A stretch of DNA of 6,675 nucleotides from an uncultured Ruminococcus sp. (GTDB taxonomy: Bacteria; Bacillota; Clostridia; Oscillospirales; Acutalibacteraceae), in assembly GCA_902797525.1 (NCBI GenBank), contig CADBSZ010000056.1:1-6675 (forward strand). Reading direction: 5' to 3'. Within the stretch, counting starts at the first letter, position 1. The number at the start of each line of letters is the position of its first letter. The notes under the pieces were generated by a model. The model saw only the letters and a list, made by a program, of their open reading frames with translations. It ran no database searches and had not been told where the DNA came from. This document shows, one piece after another, positions 1 to 5,792 of the stretch. The position numbers and the translations under genes were made by a program.

Positions 1-741
1 CAAGAAAGGTATCAGTCAATTTTGAGCATCGTCAATGAAAAAAATGCTGTTTCTGTAGCCGAGCTTGCCGCCATGCTGGAAATTTCGGAATCCACCGTCA
101 GACGCGATTTAACCGCGTTGGATGAGCTTGGCAAGCTGAAAAAGGTGTTTGGCGGAGCAACTGCCATCACCAAGCCGGAGGGTGTGTTCGAGGACAACGT
201 CAGTTCGCGTGAAGTGCTGATGAGCGCTGAAAAAACCGAAATCGCGCGCTACAGTGCCGGTCTGATTAACGACAGCGATTTTGTGTTCATTGATTCAGGC
301 ACCACCACCTCGCGGCTGATTGATTTCATTGAAAACGACAAAGCAACCTACGTCACCAACGGCATTGTTCACGCGCGCAAGCTCATTCAAAAGGGGCTGA
401 ACGCCTACATCATCGGCGGCAAGGTAAAGCCTGCCACCGAGGCGATTGTCGGCGCCGAGGGCATTGCCAACTTGCGAAACTTCAATTTTTCCAAGGCGTT
501 CATGGGCACGAACGGAATTGACATCGAGGCAGGCTTCACCACTCCCGACATTGAGGAGGCCATGATGAAGGAGGCGGCGGTCAACCGCAGCTACATGGCG
601 TTTGTTCTCGCCGACCGCACCAAATTCCGGCGTGTGTTTTCTGTCACCTTTTCACAGTTGAAAAAATGCTGTATTCTCACGGATTCCATGCCCGATAACC
701 GCTATGCGAAAGAAACTGTCATTAAGGAGGTAATGAAGTGA
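1..741 (+). CDS. fruR: DeoR-family fructose operon repressor (5' end cut by the window)
   Basis: Transcriptional repressor of the DeoR family, probably controlling this fructose operon in response to a phosphorylated intermediate such as fructose-1-phosphate (effector inferred from the family). The frame is open from base 1, and its first codons read QERYQSILSIVNEKNAVSV, the usual extreme N-terminus of DeoR proteins. The gene therefore starts only a few codons left of the window, and the in-frame TTG at 22 is an internal leucine. 246 residues are visible. A winged helix-turn-helix follows (SVAELAAMLEISESTVRRDL, about residues 18-37). The C-terminal sugar-phosphate sensor domain shows FIDSGTTTSRL, VTNGIVHARKL, GGKVKPATEAIVGAEG and a late FVLADRTKF motif. 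The gene ends in TGA, overlapping the fruK start by 4 bases. The operator should lie upstream, outside the window. Family assignment is secure; the fructose role rests mainly on context. Confidence 0.93.
   Translation, partial: QERYQSILSIVNEKNAVSVAELAAMLEISESTVRRDLTALDELGKLKKVFGGATAITKPEGVFEDNVSSREVLMSAEKTEIARYSAGLINDSDFVFIDSGTTTSRLIDFIENDKATYVTNGIVHARKLIQKGLNAYIIGGKVKPATEAIVGAEGIANLRNFNFSKAFMGTNGIDIEAGFTTPDIEEAMMKEAAVNRSYMAFVLADRTKFRRVFSVTFSQLKKCCILTDSMPDNRYAKETVIKEVMK
724..730 (+). promoter_or_regulatory. Ribosome binding site of fruK, inside the fruR 3' end
   Basis: AAGGAGG lies 7 bases before the GTG start of fruK at 738, which is optimal spacing. A nearer ATG at 733 is only 2 bases from the motif and in the fruR frame, where it would give Met-Lys-stop. 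This site therefore decides in favour of the GTG start and suggests translational coupling from fruR into fruK. Confidence 0.85.
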
Positions 742-1664
742 TTTACACCGTAACACTCAATCCGTCCATTGATTACATCGTTCGTCTTGACCATCTGACG
801 ACCGGTATTACGAACCGCACCACAAGCGAGGAATATTACTACGGCGGCAAGGGAATCAACGTTTCCCTGGTGCTTGCCGAGCTCGGCCTCGACAGTACTG
901 CCTACGGCTTTGTGGCAGGCTTTACGGGCAAGGCAATTGAAAACGGCATTCGCAACGACCATATTATCACCGATTTCATCAAGCTCCGGCACGGCATTTC
1001 CCGTATCAATATCAAAATCAAGGCGGGGGAGGAGACCGAAATCAACGGTCAGGGACCTCACATTGATGAAACCGAGCTGGAGCGGCTGTTGCAAAAAATT
1101 GACCGTATTGCCGACGGCGACACACTGGTGCTCGCAGGCAGCATTCCCAACACCATGCCCGACGATGTTTATGAGCGCATGATGGAGCGCATTAAGCGCA
1201 AAAAGGTGCGTATTGTGGTGGACGCGACCAAGCAGCTGCTTGTCAATTCGCTCAAATACAAGCCATTCCTGATTAAGCCGAACCGTCAGGAGCTTTCCGA
1301 AATCTTCAACGTTCCGATTAACAACGAGAACGACATCGAGCGTTATGCCAAGGAGCTTCAAAAAATGGGCGCGCAAAACGTGCTGATTTCGCTCGGCGGC
1401 GAGGGCGCCATGCTGATTGACGAATTCGGAATCAAGCACAAGGCGGGCGTGCTCAAGGAAAAGGTGCTCAACACCGTTGGCTCGGGCGACTCCATGGTGG
1501 CCGGTTTTGTCGCCGGCTACGTCAAGGAACAGGACTACGCCTACGCGCTCAAGTTGGGCAGCGTATGCGGCAACGCAACGGCGTTTTTGCCGGGACTCGC
1601 AACCCGCGAAAAAATCAATGAATTGCTGCAAAAATTCGACGAAGAATTTTCACATAAAAACTAA
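738..1664 (+). CDS. fruK: 1-phosphofructokinase (PfkB/ribokinase family)
   Basis: Phosphorylates fructose-1-phosphate with ATP to fructose-1,6-bisphosphate, feeding PTS-imported fructose into glycolysis in the cytoplasm. The protein is 308 aa, normal for the family. The GTG start is chosen because MIYTVTLNPSIDY is the typical FruK N-terminus and an AAGGAGG sits 7 bases upstream. Visible PfkB features are the substrate-binding Asp12 in NPSIDY, GGKGINVS (36-43), GEETEINGQG (97-106), LVLAGSIP (130-137), FLIKPNRQEL (177-186) and the ATP/anion-hole signature NTVGSGDSMVAGF with the presumed catalytic base Asp251. The closely related tagatose-6-phosphate kinase LacC is the main alternative, but the adjacent fructose EIIABC favours FruK. 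It overlaps fruR by GTGA (738-741) and is followed 13 bases later by fruA. Confidence 0.96.
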   Translation: MIYTVTLNPSIDYIVRLDHLTTGITNRTTSEEYYYGGKGINVSLVLAELGLDSTAYGFVAGFTGKAIENGIRNDHIITDFIKLRHGISRINIKIKAGEETEINGQGPHIDETELERLLQKIDRIADGDTLVLAGSIPNTMPDDVYERMMERIKRKKVRIVVDATKQLLVNSLKYKPFLIKPNRQELSEIFNVPINNENDIERYAKELQKMGAQNVLISLGGEGAMLIDEFGIKHKAGVLKEKVLNTVGSGDSMVAGFVAGYVKEQDYAYALKLGSVCGNATAFLPGLATREKINELLQKFDEEFSHKN

Positions 1665-1670
1665 AGGAGG
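1664..1670 (+). promoter_or_regulatory. Ribosome binding site that fixes the fruA start
   Basis: AAGGAGG begins on the last base of the fruK stop codon and sits 7 bases before ATG 1678. The fruA frame is open far upstream, back through the end of fruK, so this site together with the EIIA N-terminal homology identifies 1678 as the true start. Confidence 0.88.
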
Positions 1671-1677
1671 CAAATTT

Positions 1678-3621
1678 ATGCGTATCACTGACCTGCTGAA
1701 AAAACAGGGCATTTCTCTCGGCGCGGCTCCTGCCGGCAAGAGAGAAGCAATCGACCTTCTCGTGTCGTTGCACGAGAAATGCGGTAACCTGTCCGACACC
1801 GCGGCGTATAAGGAAGGAATCCTTGCACGCGAGGAAATGGGCACCACCGCAATCGGTATGGAGGTAGCCATTCCCCATGCCAAAAGCGAAGCTGTTAAGG
1901 CCCCTGCGCTGACAGCCATCACCGTTCCCGGCGGCGTGGATTATGATTCACCCGACGGCGCACCCTGCAAGCTCATCTTCATGATTGCGGCAACCCTCGA
2001 CGGCGACGTTCACCTCGAGGTTCTGGCACGCTTAATGCAGATGCTCATGCACGAGGACTTCACCGCTAAATTAAAGGCGGCGAAAACTCCCGACGAATTC
2101 CTGAAAATCATTGACGATCAGGAAACCGCTCAGTTCCCCGACGAGGCAAAGGCAGCTCCTGCTGCTAAAAAGGAAGGCTACCGTGTTCTGGCGGTAACTG
2201 CATGCCCCACCGGTATTGCTCACACCTACATGGCAGCCGAGGCGCTGGCAAAGGCAGGCGAGCAAATGGGCATTACCATCAAGGTAGAAACCAACGGCTC
2301 CGGCGGCGCGAAGAACGTTTTGACCGCTGAGGAAATCGCAAATTGCGACGGCATCATCATCGCGGCTGACAAGAGCGTTGAAACCGCCCGTTTTGACGGC
2401 AAGCCCGTTTATTCCACCAAGGTTGCCGACGGTATTCATAAGCCCGAGGAGCTCATCAACAAGATCGTTAACGGCGAAGCTCCTGTGTTCCACTCCGATA
2501 AAAAGGCGGAGGCGGCTGCTTCCACCGACAACGAGAGCTTCGGCAGAAAGCTCTATAAGCACCTGATGAACGGCGTATCGCACATGCTTCCGTTCGTCGT
2601 TGCAGGCGGTATTTTCATCGCCATCGCGTTCCTGATTGACTCCTTTGCAGGCGTTCCGCAGGACGGCAATTTCGGTACGGGCACTCCCGTATCCGCATGG
2701 TTTAAGAACATCGGCGGCGCTGCATTTAACTTCATGCTGCCCGTACTCGCAGGCTTCATCGCCATGTCAATTGCCGACCGTCCCGGATTGCTCGTCGGTA
2801 TCGTCGGCGGTGCGCTGGCTGCTGCCGGCAACACCTTCACCAACCCCGGCGCGGTTGACGCAATCCCCTCCGGCTTCCTTGGCGCGCTGCTCGCAGGCTT
2901 TGTGGCAGGCTGGCTGCTCAAGATGCTCGAAAAGGCATGCGACCATTTGCCGCACGCACTGGAAGGCATTAAACCGATTCTCATTTATCCGCTTGCCGGC
3001 TTGGGAATCGTCGGCGTTATGATGTGCGCCGTTAACCCCATTATGGGCCTGATTAACGAAGGCATGAAGAATGCCGTAAACTACATGGCTTCCCAGCCTG
3101 CACTGCTCGTTCCCGTATGCGCACTGCTTGCAGGCATGATGGCCATCGACATGGGCGGCCCGTTCAACAAGGCAGCTTATGTAACCGCAACTGCGCTGCT
3201 CACCGGCGCTTCCTCCGATCCGAGCGACCCCGCGTTTAAGATTATGGCGGCGGTTATGATCGGCGGCATGGTTCCCCCGATTGCTATTGCGCTTTCCACC
3301 ACTATCTTCCGCAAACGCTGGAGCGCAGAGGAAAGAAAGAACGGCCCCGTAAACTACATCATGGGCCTGTCGTTCATCACCGAGGGCGCTATTCCTTACG
3401 CAGCAGGTCATCCGCTTCAGGTTATCCCCAGCTGCTTGGTTGGCTCCGCTTGCGCAGGCGCACTGTCCGCACTGTTCGGCTGCACCCTCCGCGCACCTCA
3501 CGGCGGCATCTTCGTACTGCCCACCATCGGCAATCCTGCCATGTATTTCTTAGCACTTGTCATCGGCGCTGTCGTCGGCATGCTGCTGCTCGCTATCCTC
3601 AAAAAGCCCGTTAAGGAATAA
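1678..3621 (+). CDS. fruA: PTS fructose-specific transporter EIIABC
   Basis: Membrane permease that imports fructose and phosphorylates it at C1 using phosphate passed from HPr. The protein is 647 aa with all three PTS domains fused in A-B-C order. EIIA (about 1-147) carries the phosphorylated His67 in MEVAIPHAKS and a DGDVHLEVLARL segment. An Ala/Lys-rich linker (about 155-167) leads to EIIB (about 168-266), with phosphocysteine Cys176 in AVTACPTGIAHTYMAAEAL. A second Ala/Ser-rich linker precedes EIIC (about 287-645), which has many hydrophobic spans (for example about 303-322, 347-365, 370-387, 434-457, 619-642). EIIC also shows the family motifs GGPFNKAAY (493-501), ITEGAIP (567-573) and APHGG (606-610). 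Length and motifs are complete with no frameshift. Neighbouring fruK supports fructose, though closely related mannose/2-O-mannosylglycerate EIIABCs share this layout. Confidence 0.96.
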   Translation: MRITDLLKKQGISLGAAPAGKREAIDLLVSLHEKCGNLSDTAAYKEGILAREEMGTTAIGMEVAIPHAKSEAVKAPALTAITVPGGVDYDSPDGAPCKLIFMIAATLDGDVHLEVLARLMQMLMHEDFTAKLKAAKTPDEFLKIIDDQETAQFPDEAKAAPAAKKEGYRVLAVTACPTGIAHTYMAAEALAKAGEQMGITIKVETNGSGGAKNVLTAEEIANCDGIIIAADKSVETARFDGKPVYSTKVADGIHKPEELINKIVNGEAPVFHSDKKAEAAASTDNESFGRKLYKHLMNGVSHMLPFVVAGGIFIAIAFLIDSFAGVPQDGNFGTGTPVSAWFKNIGGAAFNFMLPVLAGFIAMSIADRPGLLVGIVGGALAAAGNTFTNPGAVDAIPSGFLGALLAGFVAGWLLKMLEKACDHLPHALEGIKPILIYPLAGLGIVGVMMCAVNPIMGLINEGMKNAVNYMASQPALLVPVCALLAGMMAIDMGGPFNKAAYVTATALLTGASSDPSDPAFKIMAAVMIGGMVPPIAIALSTTIFRKRWSAEERKNGPVNYIMGLSFITEGAIPYAAGHPLQVIPSCLVGSACAGALSALFGCTLRAPHGGIFVLPTIGNPAMYFLALVIGAVVGMLLLAILKKPVKE

Positions 3622-3643
3622 TCATTTTAAAAAAAAATTATAT

Positions 3644-3667
3644 GCCGGGGGTCTTGCGGCTCCCGGC
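3644..3667 (+). promoter_or_regulatory. Intercistronic hairpin between fruA and ptsH
   Basis: GCCGGGGGTC (3644-3653) and GGCTCCCGGC (3658-3667) form a 10-bp stem around a TTGC loop. Eight pairs are Watson-Crick and two are G-U wobbles on the + transcript. No T-tract follows on the + strand, so it is not a typical terminator for fruA. Nine A residues (3629-3637) precede it, so read on the - strand the hairpin is followed by ATATAA and then nine T, which resembles a terminator for antisense transcription. On the + transcript it could protect the fruA mRNA 3' end, mark a processing site, or lower read-through into ptsHI. The hairpin is certain as a sequence feature; the function is inferred. Confidence 0.65.
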
Positions 3668-3683
3668 AACAGATACACAACAG

Positions 3684-3691
3684 AAAAGGAG
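3684..3691 (+). promoter_or_regulatory. Ribosome binding site of ptsH
   Basis: AAAAGGAG ends 9 bases before ATG 3701. Another ATG at 3694 is closer but in a different frame and would stop after five codons (MTYGI), so 3701 is the real start, giving the expected HPr N-terminus. Confidence 0.8.
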
Positions 3692-3700
3692 AAATGACTT

Positions 3701-3964
3701 ATGGTATCTAAAAAAGTAACACTCGTAAACGCACAGGGTTTTCATATGCGTCCGGCTTCTGTTTTCGCGACTGCAATGGGCAAATATTCCTCCAGCGTAA
3801 CCATTAAATTCAACGGCAACGAATACAACGCCAAGAGCCTGCTCAATATCATCGCGGCATGCATTAAGTGCGGCAGCGAAATCGAGATTGTTTGCAGCGG
3901 CGACGACGAAAACGAGGCGCTGGCAGACGCTGTTGAAAGAATCGAAAGCGGCTTGGGCGAATAA
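3701..3964 (+). CDS. ptsH: Phosphocarrier protein HPr
   Basis: Small cytoplasmic phosphocarrier that takes phosphate from enzyme I and passes it to EIIA domains such as FruA His67. The 87 aa length is typical. The active site GFHMRPAS has His15 and Arg17; residue 16 is Met, where Ala is the textbook residue (HARPA). Ser46 is present in NAKSLLNI (43-50), the site used by HPr kinase/phosphorylase in Gram-positives, so the protein may also serve catabolite regulation; the kinase itself is not in this window. Three cysteines (in AACIKCG and IVCSG) are unusual for a small HPr. It lies 79 bases after fruA and 32 bases before ptsI. It is a free-standing HPr rather than the FruB/FPr fusion found in enterobacterial fru operons. 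Confidence 0.96.
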   Translation: MVSKKVTLVNAQGFHMRPASVFATAMGKYSSSVTIKFNGNEYNAKSLLNIIAACIKCGSEIEIVCSGDDENEALADAVERIESGLGE

Positions 3965-3985
3965 GCAAACTCCACCAATCACAAC

Positions 3986-3989
3986 GAGG
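3986..3989 (+). promoter_or_regulatory. Ribosome binding site of ptsI
   Basis: The GAGG core (GAGGTGAT, 3986-3993) lies 7 bases before ATG 3997. An out-of-frame ATG at 3992 overlaps the motif and is too close to be used. The site is weaker than those of fruK and fruA. Confidence 0.7.
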
Positions 3990-3996
3990 TGATGTT

Positions 3997-5697
3997 ATGT
4001 TAAAAGGTATAGGCGCGTCCGACGGCATCGGCATCGGCAGAGTGCTCATTATTGCCGAGCAGTCGCTTGAATACACGCCAAAGGAAGTGACCGACGTTGA
4101 CGCGGAGTTGGCGCGTTTTCACGACGCGGTAGACAAATTCTGCGACAACACCATGGAGCAGGCGGACGCCATCCGCCAATCCACCGGCGACAAAGAGGCG
4201 GAAATCCTCGAAGGTCACATTGCGATTATCCGCGATCCGTTTATGGGCGGCGAAATCGAAAACTTAATCAAAGCCAACCAGTGCGCAGAGGCGGCTGTTG
4301 ACCAAATCTGCAAGATGTTTATCGACATGTTCTCGGCAACGGGCGACGACCTCACGATGCAGCGTGCCGCTGACGTACGCGACATTCGCGACGGCATTAT
4401 CGGTATTCTGCTCGGCGTTCAGGAGGTTAAAATCAGCGACGCTCCTGCCGGCACCGTGCTGGTTGTTAAAGAGCTGACTCCGTCCATGACGGCAGGCATT
4501 AAAAAAGAAAACATCGTCGGCATTGTTACCGAAACCGGCAGCCAAACCTCGCACTCCGCGATTTTGGCGCGTGCGCTTGAAATTCCTGCTGTACTCAGCG
4601 TGGAAGGTGCGGTTACCGGGCTCTCCACCGATGAGCTGGTTATCGTTGACGGCAGCAAGGGCGACGTTTTAACCGCTCCCAACCAGGAGCAGATTGACAC
4701 CTACACAGCAAAGCGCGAGGCGTTTTTGCGCGAGCGCAGAGAGCTGGAAAGCTTCCGCGGCAGGACAACCGCCGGCGCGGACGGCAAAGAATATGAGCTG
4801 TTCTGCAATATCGGAACGCCCAAGGACGCCACCAAGGCGATGGAGGCCGACGGCGAGGGCGTGGGATTGTTCCGCACCGAGTTCCTTTTCATGGACAGAG
4901 ACCGTTTGCCCACCGAGGACGAGCAGTTTGACGCTTATAAGCAGGCTTCGCTGATTTTAAAGGGCAAGCCCCTCATCATCCGTACGCTCGACATCGGCGG
5001 TGACAAAGAGATTCCGTATCTCGGACTTGCCAAGGAAGAAAATCCCTTCATGGGCTTCCGTGCCATCCGCTATTGCCTGAAAAACCGCGACATGTTCAAG
5101 TCGCAGCTCAAGGCGATTTTGCGCGCGAGCGCGTTTGGCGACATCCGCATCATGTTCCCGCTGATTACCGCAGTTGAGGAGCTGCGCGAGGGCAAGGCGC
5201 TGGTCGAGGAGGCAAAGGCGGATTTGAAAGCCTCCGGCATTGCGTTTGACGAGAACATTCAGGTTGGCGTAATGACCGAAACCGCAGCGTCCGGCGTGAT
5301 TGCCGACTTGCTCGCCAAGGAAGCGGATTTCTTCAGCATCGGCACCAACGACCTCACGGGTTACACTATGGCGGCAGACCGCGGCAACAGCGATGTTTCC
5401 TATCTGTATTCGCCCCTGCAGCCCAGCGTTCTGCGCATGATTAAGCGCATCATCGAATGCGGTACAAAAGAGGGCATTTCTGTCGGTATGTGCGGCGAGG
5501 CTGCCGCAAGCCCGATGATGATTCCGCTGTTGATTTCCTTCGGCCTGACCGAGTTCAGCGTTTCGGCGCCCTCGGTACTCAAGGTGAGAAAGAACATTTC
5601 CAAGTGGACAAAGGCGGAAGCCGACGCGATTGCCGACAAGGTAATGGCGATGACCACAGAAGCGGAAATCACCGCATATTTGGAATCGGTTATTTAA
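3997..5697 (+). CDS. ptsI: PTS enzyme I (phosphoenolpyruvate-protein phosphotransferase)
   Basis: First enzyme of the PTS: autophosphorylates on histidine using PEP and donates the phosphate to HPr. The protein is 566 aa, close to the usual 570-575. The N-terminal part contains the HPr-binding helical region (about 25-143) and the swivelling phosphohistidine domain, with His186 in GSQTSHSAILARALEIPA. The C-terminal PEP-binding barrel (about 255-566) shows EGVGLFRTEFLFMDR (Arg293), LIIRTLDIGGDKEIPY (Arg329), Glu428, SIGTNDLTGYTMAADRGN (Asn451, Asp452, Arg462) and VGMCGE (Cys499). These match the E. coli catalytic residues (H189, R296, R332, E431, N454, D455, R465, C502) with a constant offset of 3. 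Two motif positions differ from the usual form: MTETAAS instead of MVETPAA, and TGYT instead of TQYT. The gene ends in tandem in-frame stops TAA-TGA. Confidence 0.97.
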   Translation: MLKGIGASDGIGIGRVLIIAEQSLEYTPKEVTDVDAELARFHDAVDKFCDNTMEQADAIRQSTGDKEAEILEGHIAIIRDPFMGGEIENLIKANQCAEAAVDQICKMFIDMFSATGDDLTMQRAADVRDIRDGIIGILLGVQEVKISDAPAGTVLVVKELTPSMTAGIKKENIVGIVTETGSQTSHSAILARALEIPAVLSVEGAVTGLSTDELVIVDGSKGDVLTAPNQEQIDTYTAKREAFLRERRELESFRGRTTAGADGKEYELFCNIGTPKDATKAMEADGEGVGLFRTEFLFMDRDRLPTEDEQFDAYKQASLILKGKPLIIRTLDIGGDKEIPYLGLAKEENPFMGFRAIRYCLKNRDMFKSQLKAILRASAFGDIRIMFPLITAVEELREGKALVEEAKADLKASGIAFDENIQVGVMTETAASGVIADLLAKEADFFSIGTNDLTGYTMAADRGNSDVSYLYSPLQPSVLRMIKRIIECGTKEGISVGMCGEAAASPMMIPLLISFGLTEFSVSAPSVLKVRKNISKWTKAEADAIADKVMAMTTEAEITAYLESVI

Positions 5698-5708
5698 TGA
5701 AACATTTG

Positions 5709-5738
5709 ACAGGAGCCGTTTGTGCGGCTCCTGTTTTT
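5709..5738 (+). terminator. Intrinsic terminator of the fru-pts operon
   Basis: A perfect 10-bp stem, ACAGGAGCCG (5709-5718) with CGGCTCCTGT (5725-5734), encloses the loop TTTGTG and is followed directly by T residues to 5738. It lies 12 bases after the ptsI stop and is a canonical rho-independent terminator for the + strand operon. Confidence 0.92.
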
Positions 5739-5746
5739 ATGCTATC

Positions 5747-5778
5747 AAAAAAGACGGCTCCTTCACATGAAGGAGCCG
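5747..5778 (-). terminator. Intrinsic terminator of the convergent EF-G-like gene
   Basis: Read on the - strand, CGGCTCCTTCA and TGAAGGAGCCG (5778-5768 and 5765-5755) form an 11-bp inverted repeat with a 2-base centre, so about 10 pairs with a 4-base loop in practice. It is followed by TC and six T (complement of 5752-5747). It lies 14 bases beyond the stop codon of the - strand gene. Its stem arms share the octamer AGGAGCCG/CGGCTCCT with the facing terminator. Confidence 0.9.
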
Positions 5779-5792
5779 CCTTAGTGATGTAA

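Noticed and set aside
22..24. TTG as the start codon of the DeoR regulator
   Set aside because: The frame is open to base 1 and the upstream codons (QERYQSI) match the normal DeoR N-terminus, so the TTG is an internal leucine.
702..1631. Long open frame antisense to fruK (309 codons)
   Set aside because: It lies wholly opposite conserved coding sequence, resembles no known protein, and is explained by the C/G-rich third positions of the real gene.
1417..1677. 87-codon N-terminal extension of the fruA frame
   Set aside because: It overlaps the conserved fruK 3' end in another frame, has low-complexity Arg/Ser/Thr-rich composition, and the EIIA domain plus AAGGAGG place the start at 1678.
906..2911. 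16-base exact repeat GGCTTTGTGGCAGGCT in fruK (906-921) and fruA (2896-2911)
   Set aside because: Both copies encode Gly-Phe-Val-Ala-Gly in the preferred codons; coincidence of codon use rather than a functional repeat.
2767..3501. Long open frame antisense to fruA (244 codons)
   Set aside because: His/Asn/Gly/Ala-rich shadow translation opposite the EIIC membrane domain; no ribosome binding site or family resemblance.
3654..3677. Possible ptsH promoter (TTGCGG ... GATACA)
   Set aside because: The spacer is only about 12 bases and the -35-like element lies inside the hairpin; no convincing sigma-A promoter is visible in the fruA-ptsH gap.
3978..3993. ATCAC/GTGAT inverted repeat over the ptsI ribosome binding site
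   Set aside because: Only five pairs, three of them A-T, with a 6-base loop; too weak to claim translational control.
5698..5711. TGAAACATTTGACA resembling a CcpA catabolite-response (cre) site
   Set aside because: The outer halves fit the cre consensus but the essential central CG is missing, and it lies at the end of the operon overlapping the terminator.
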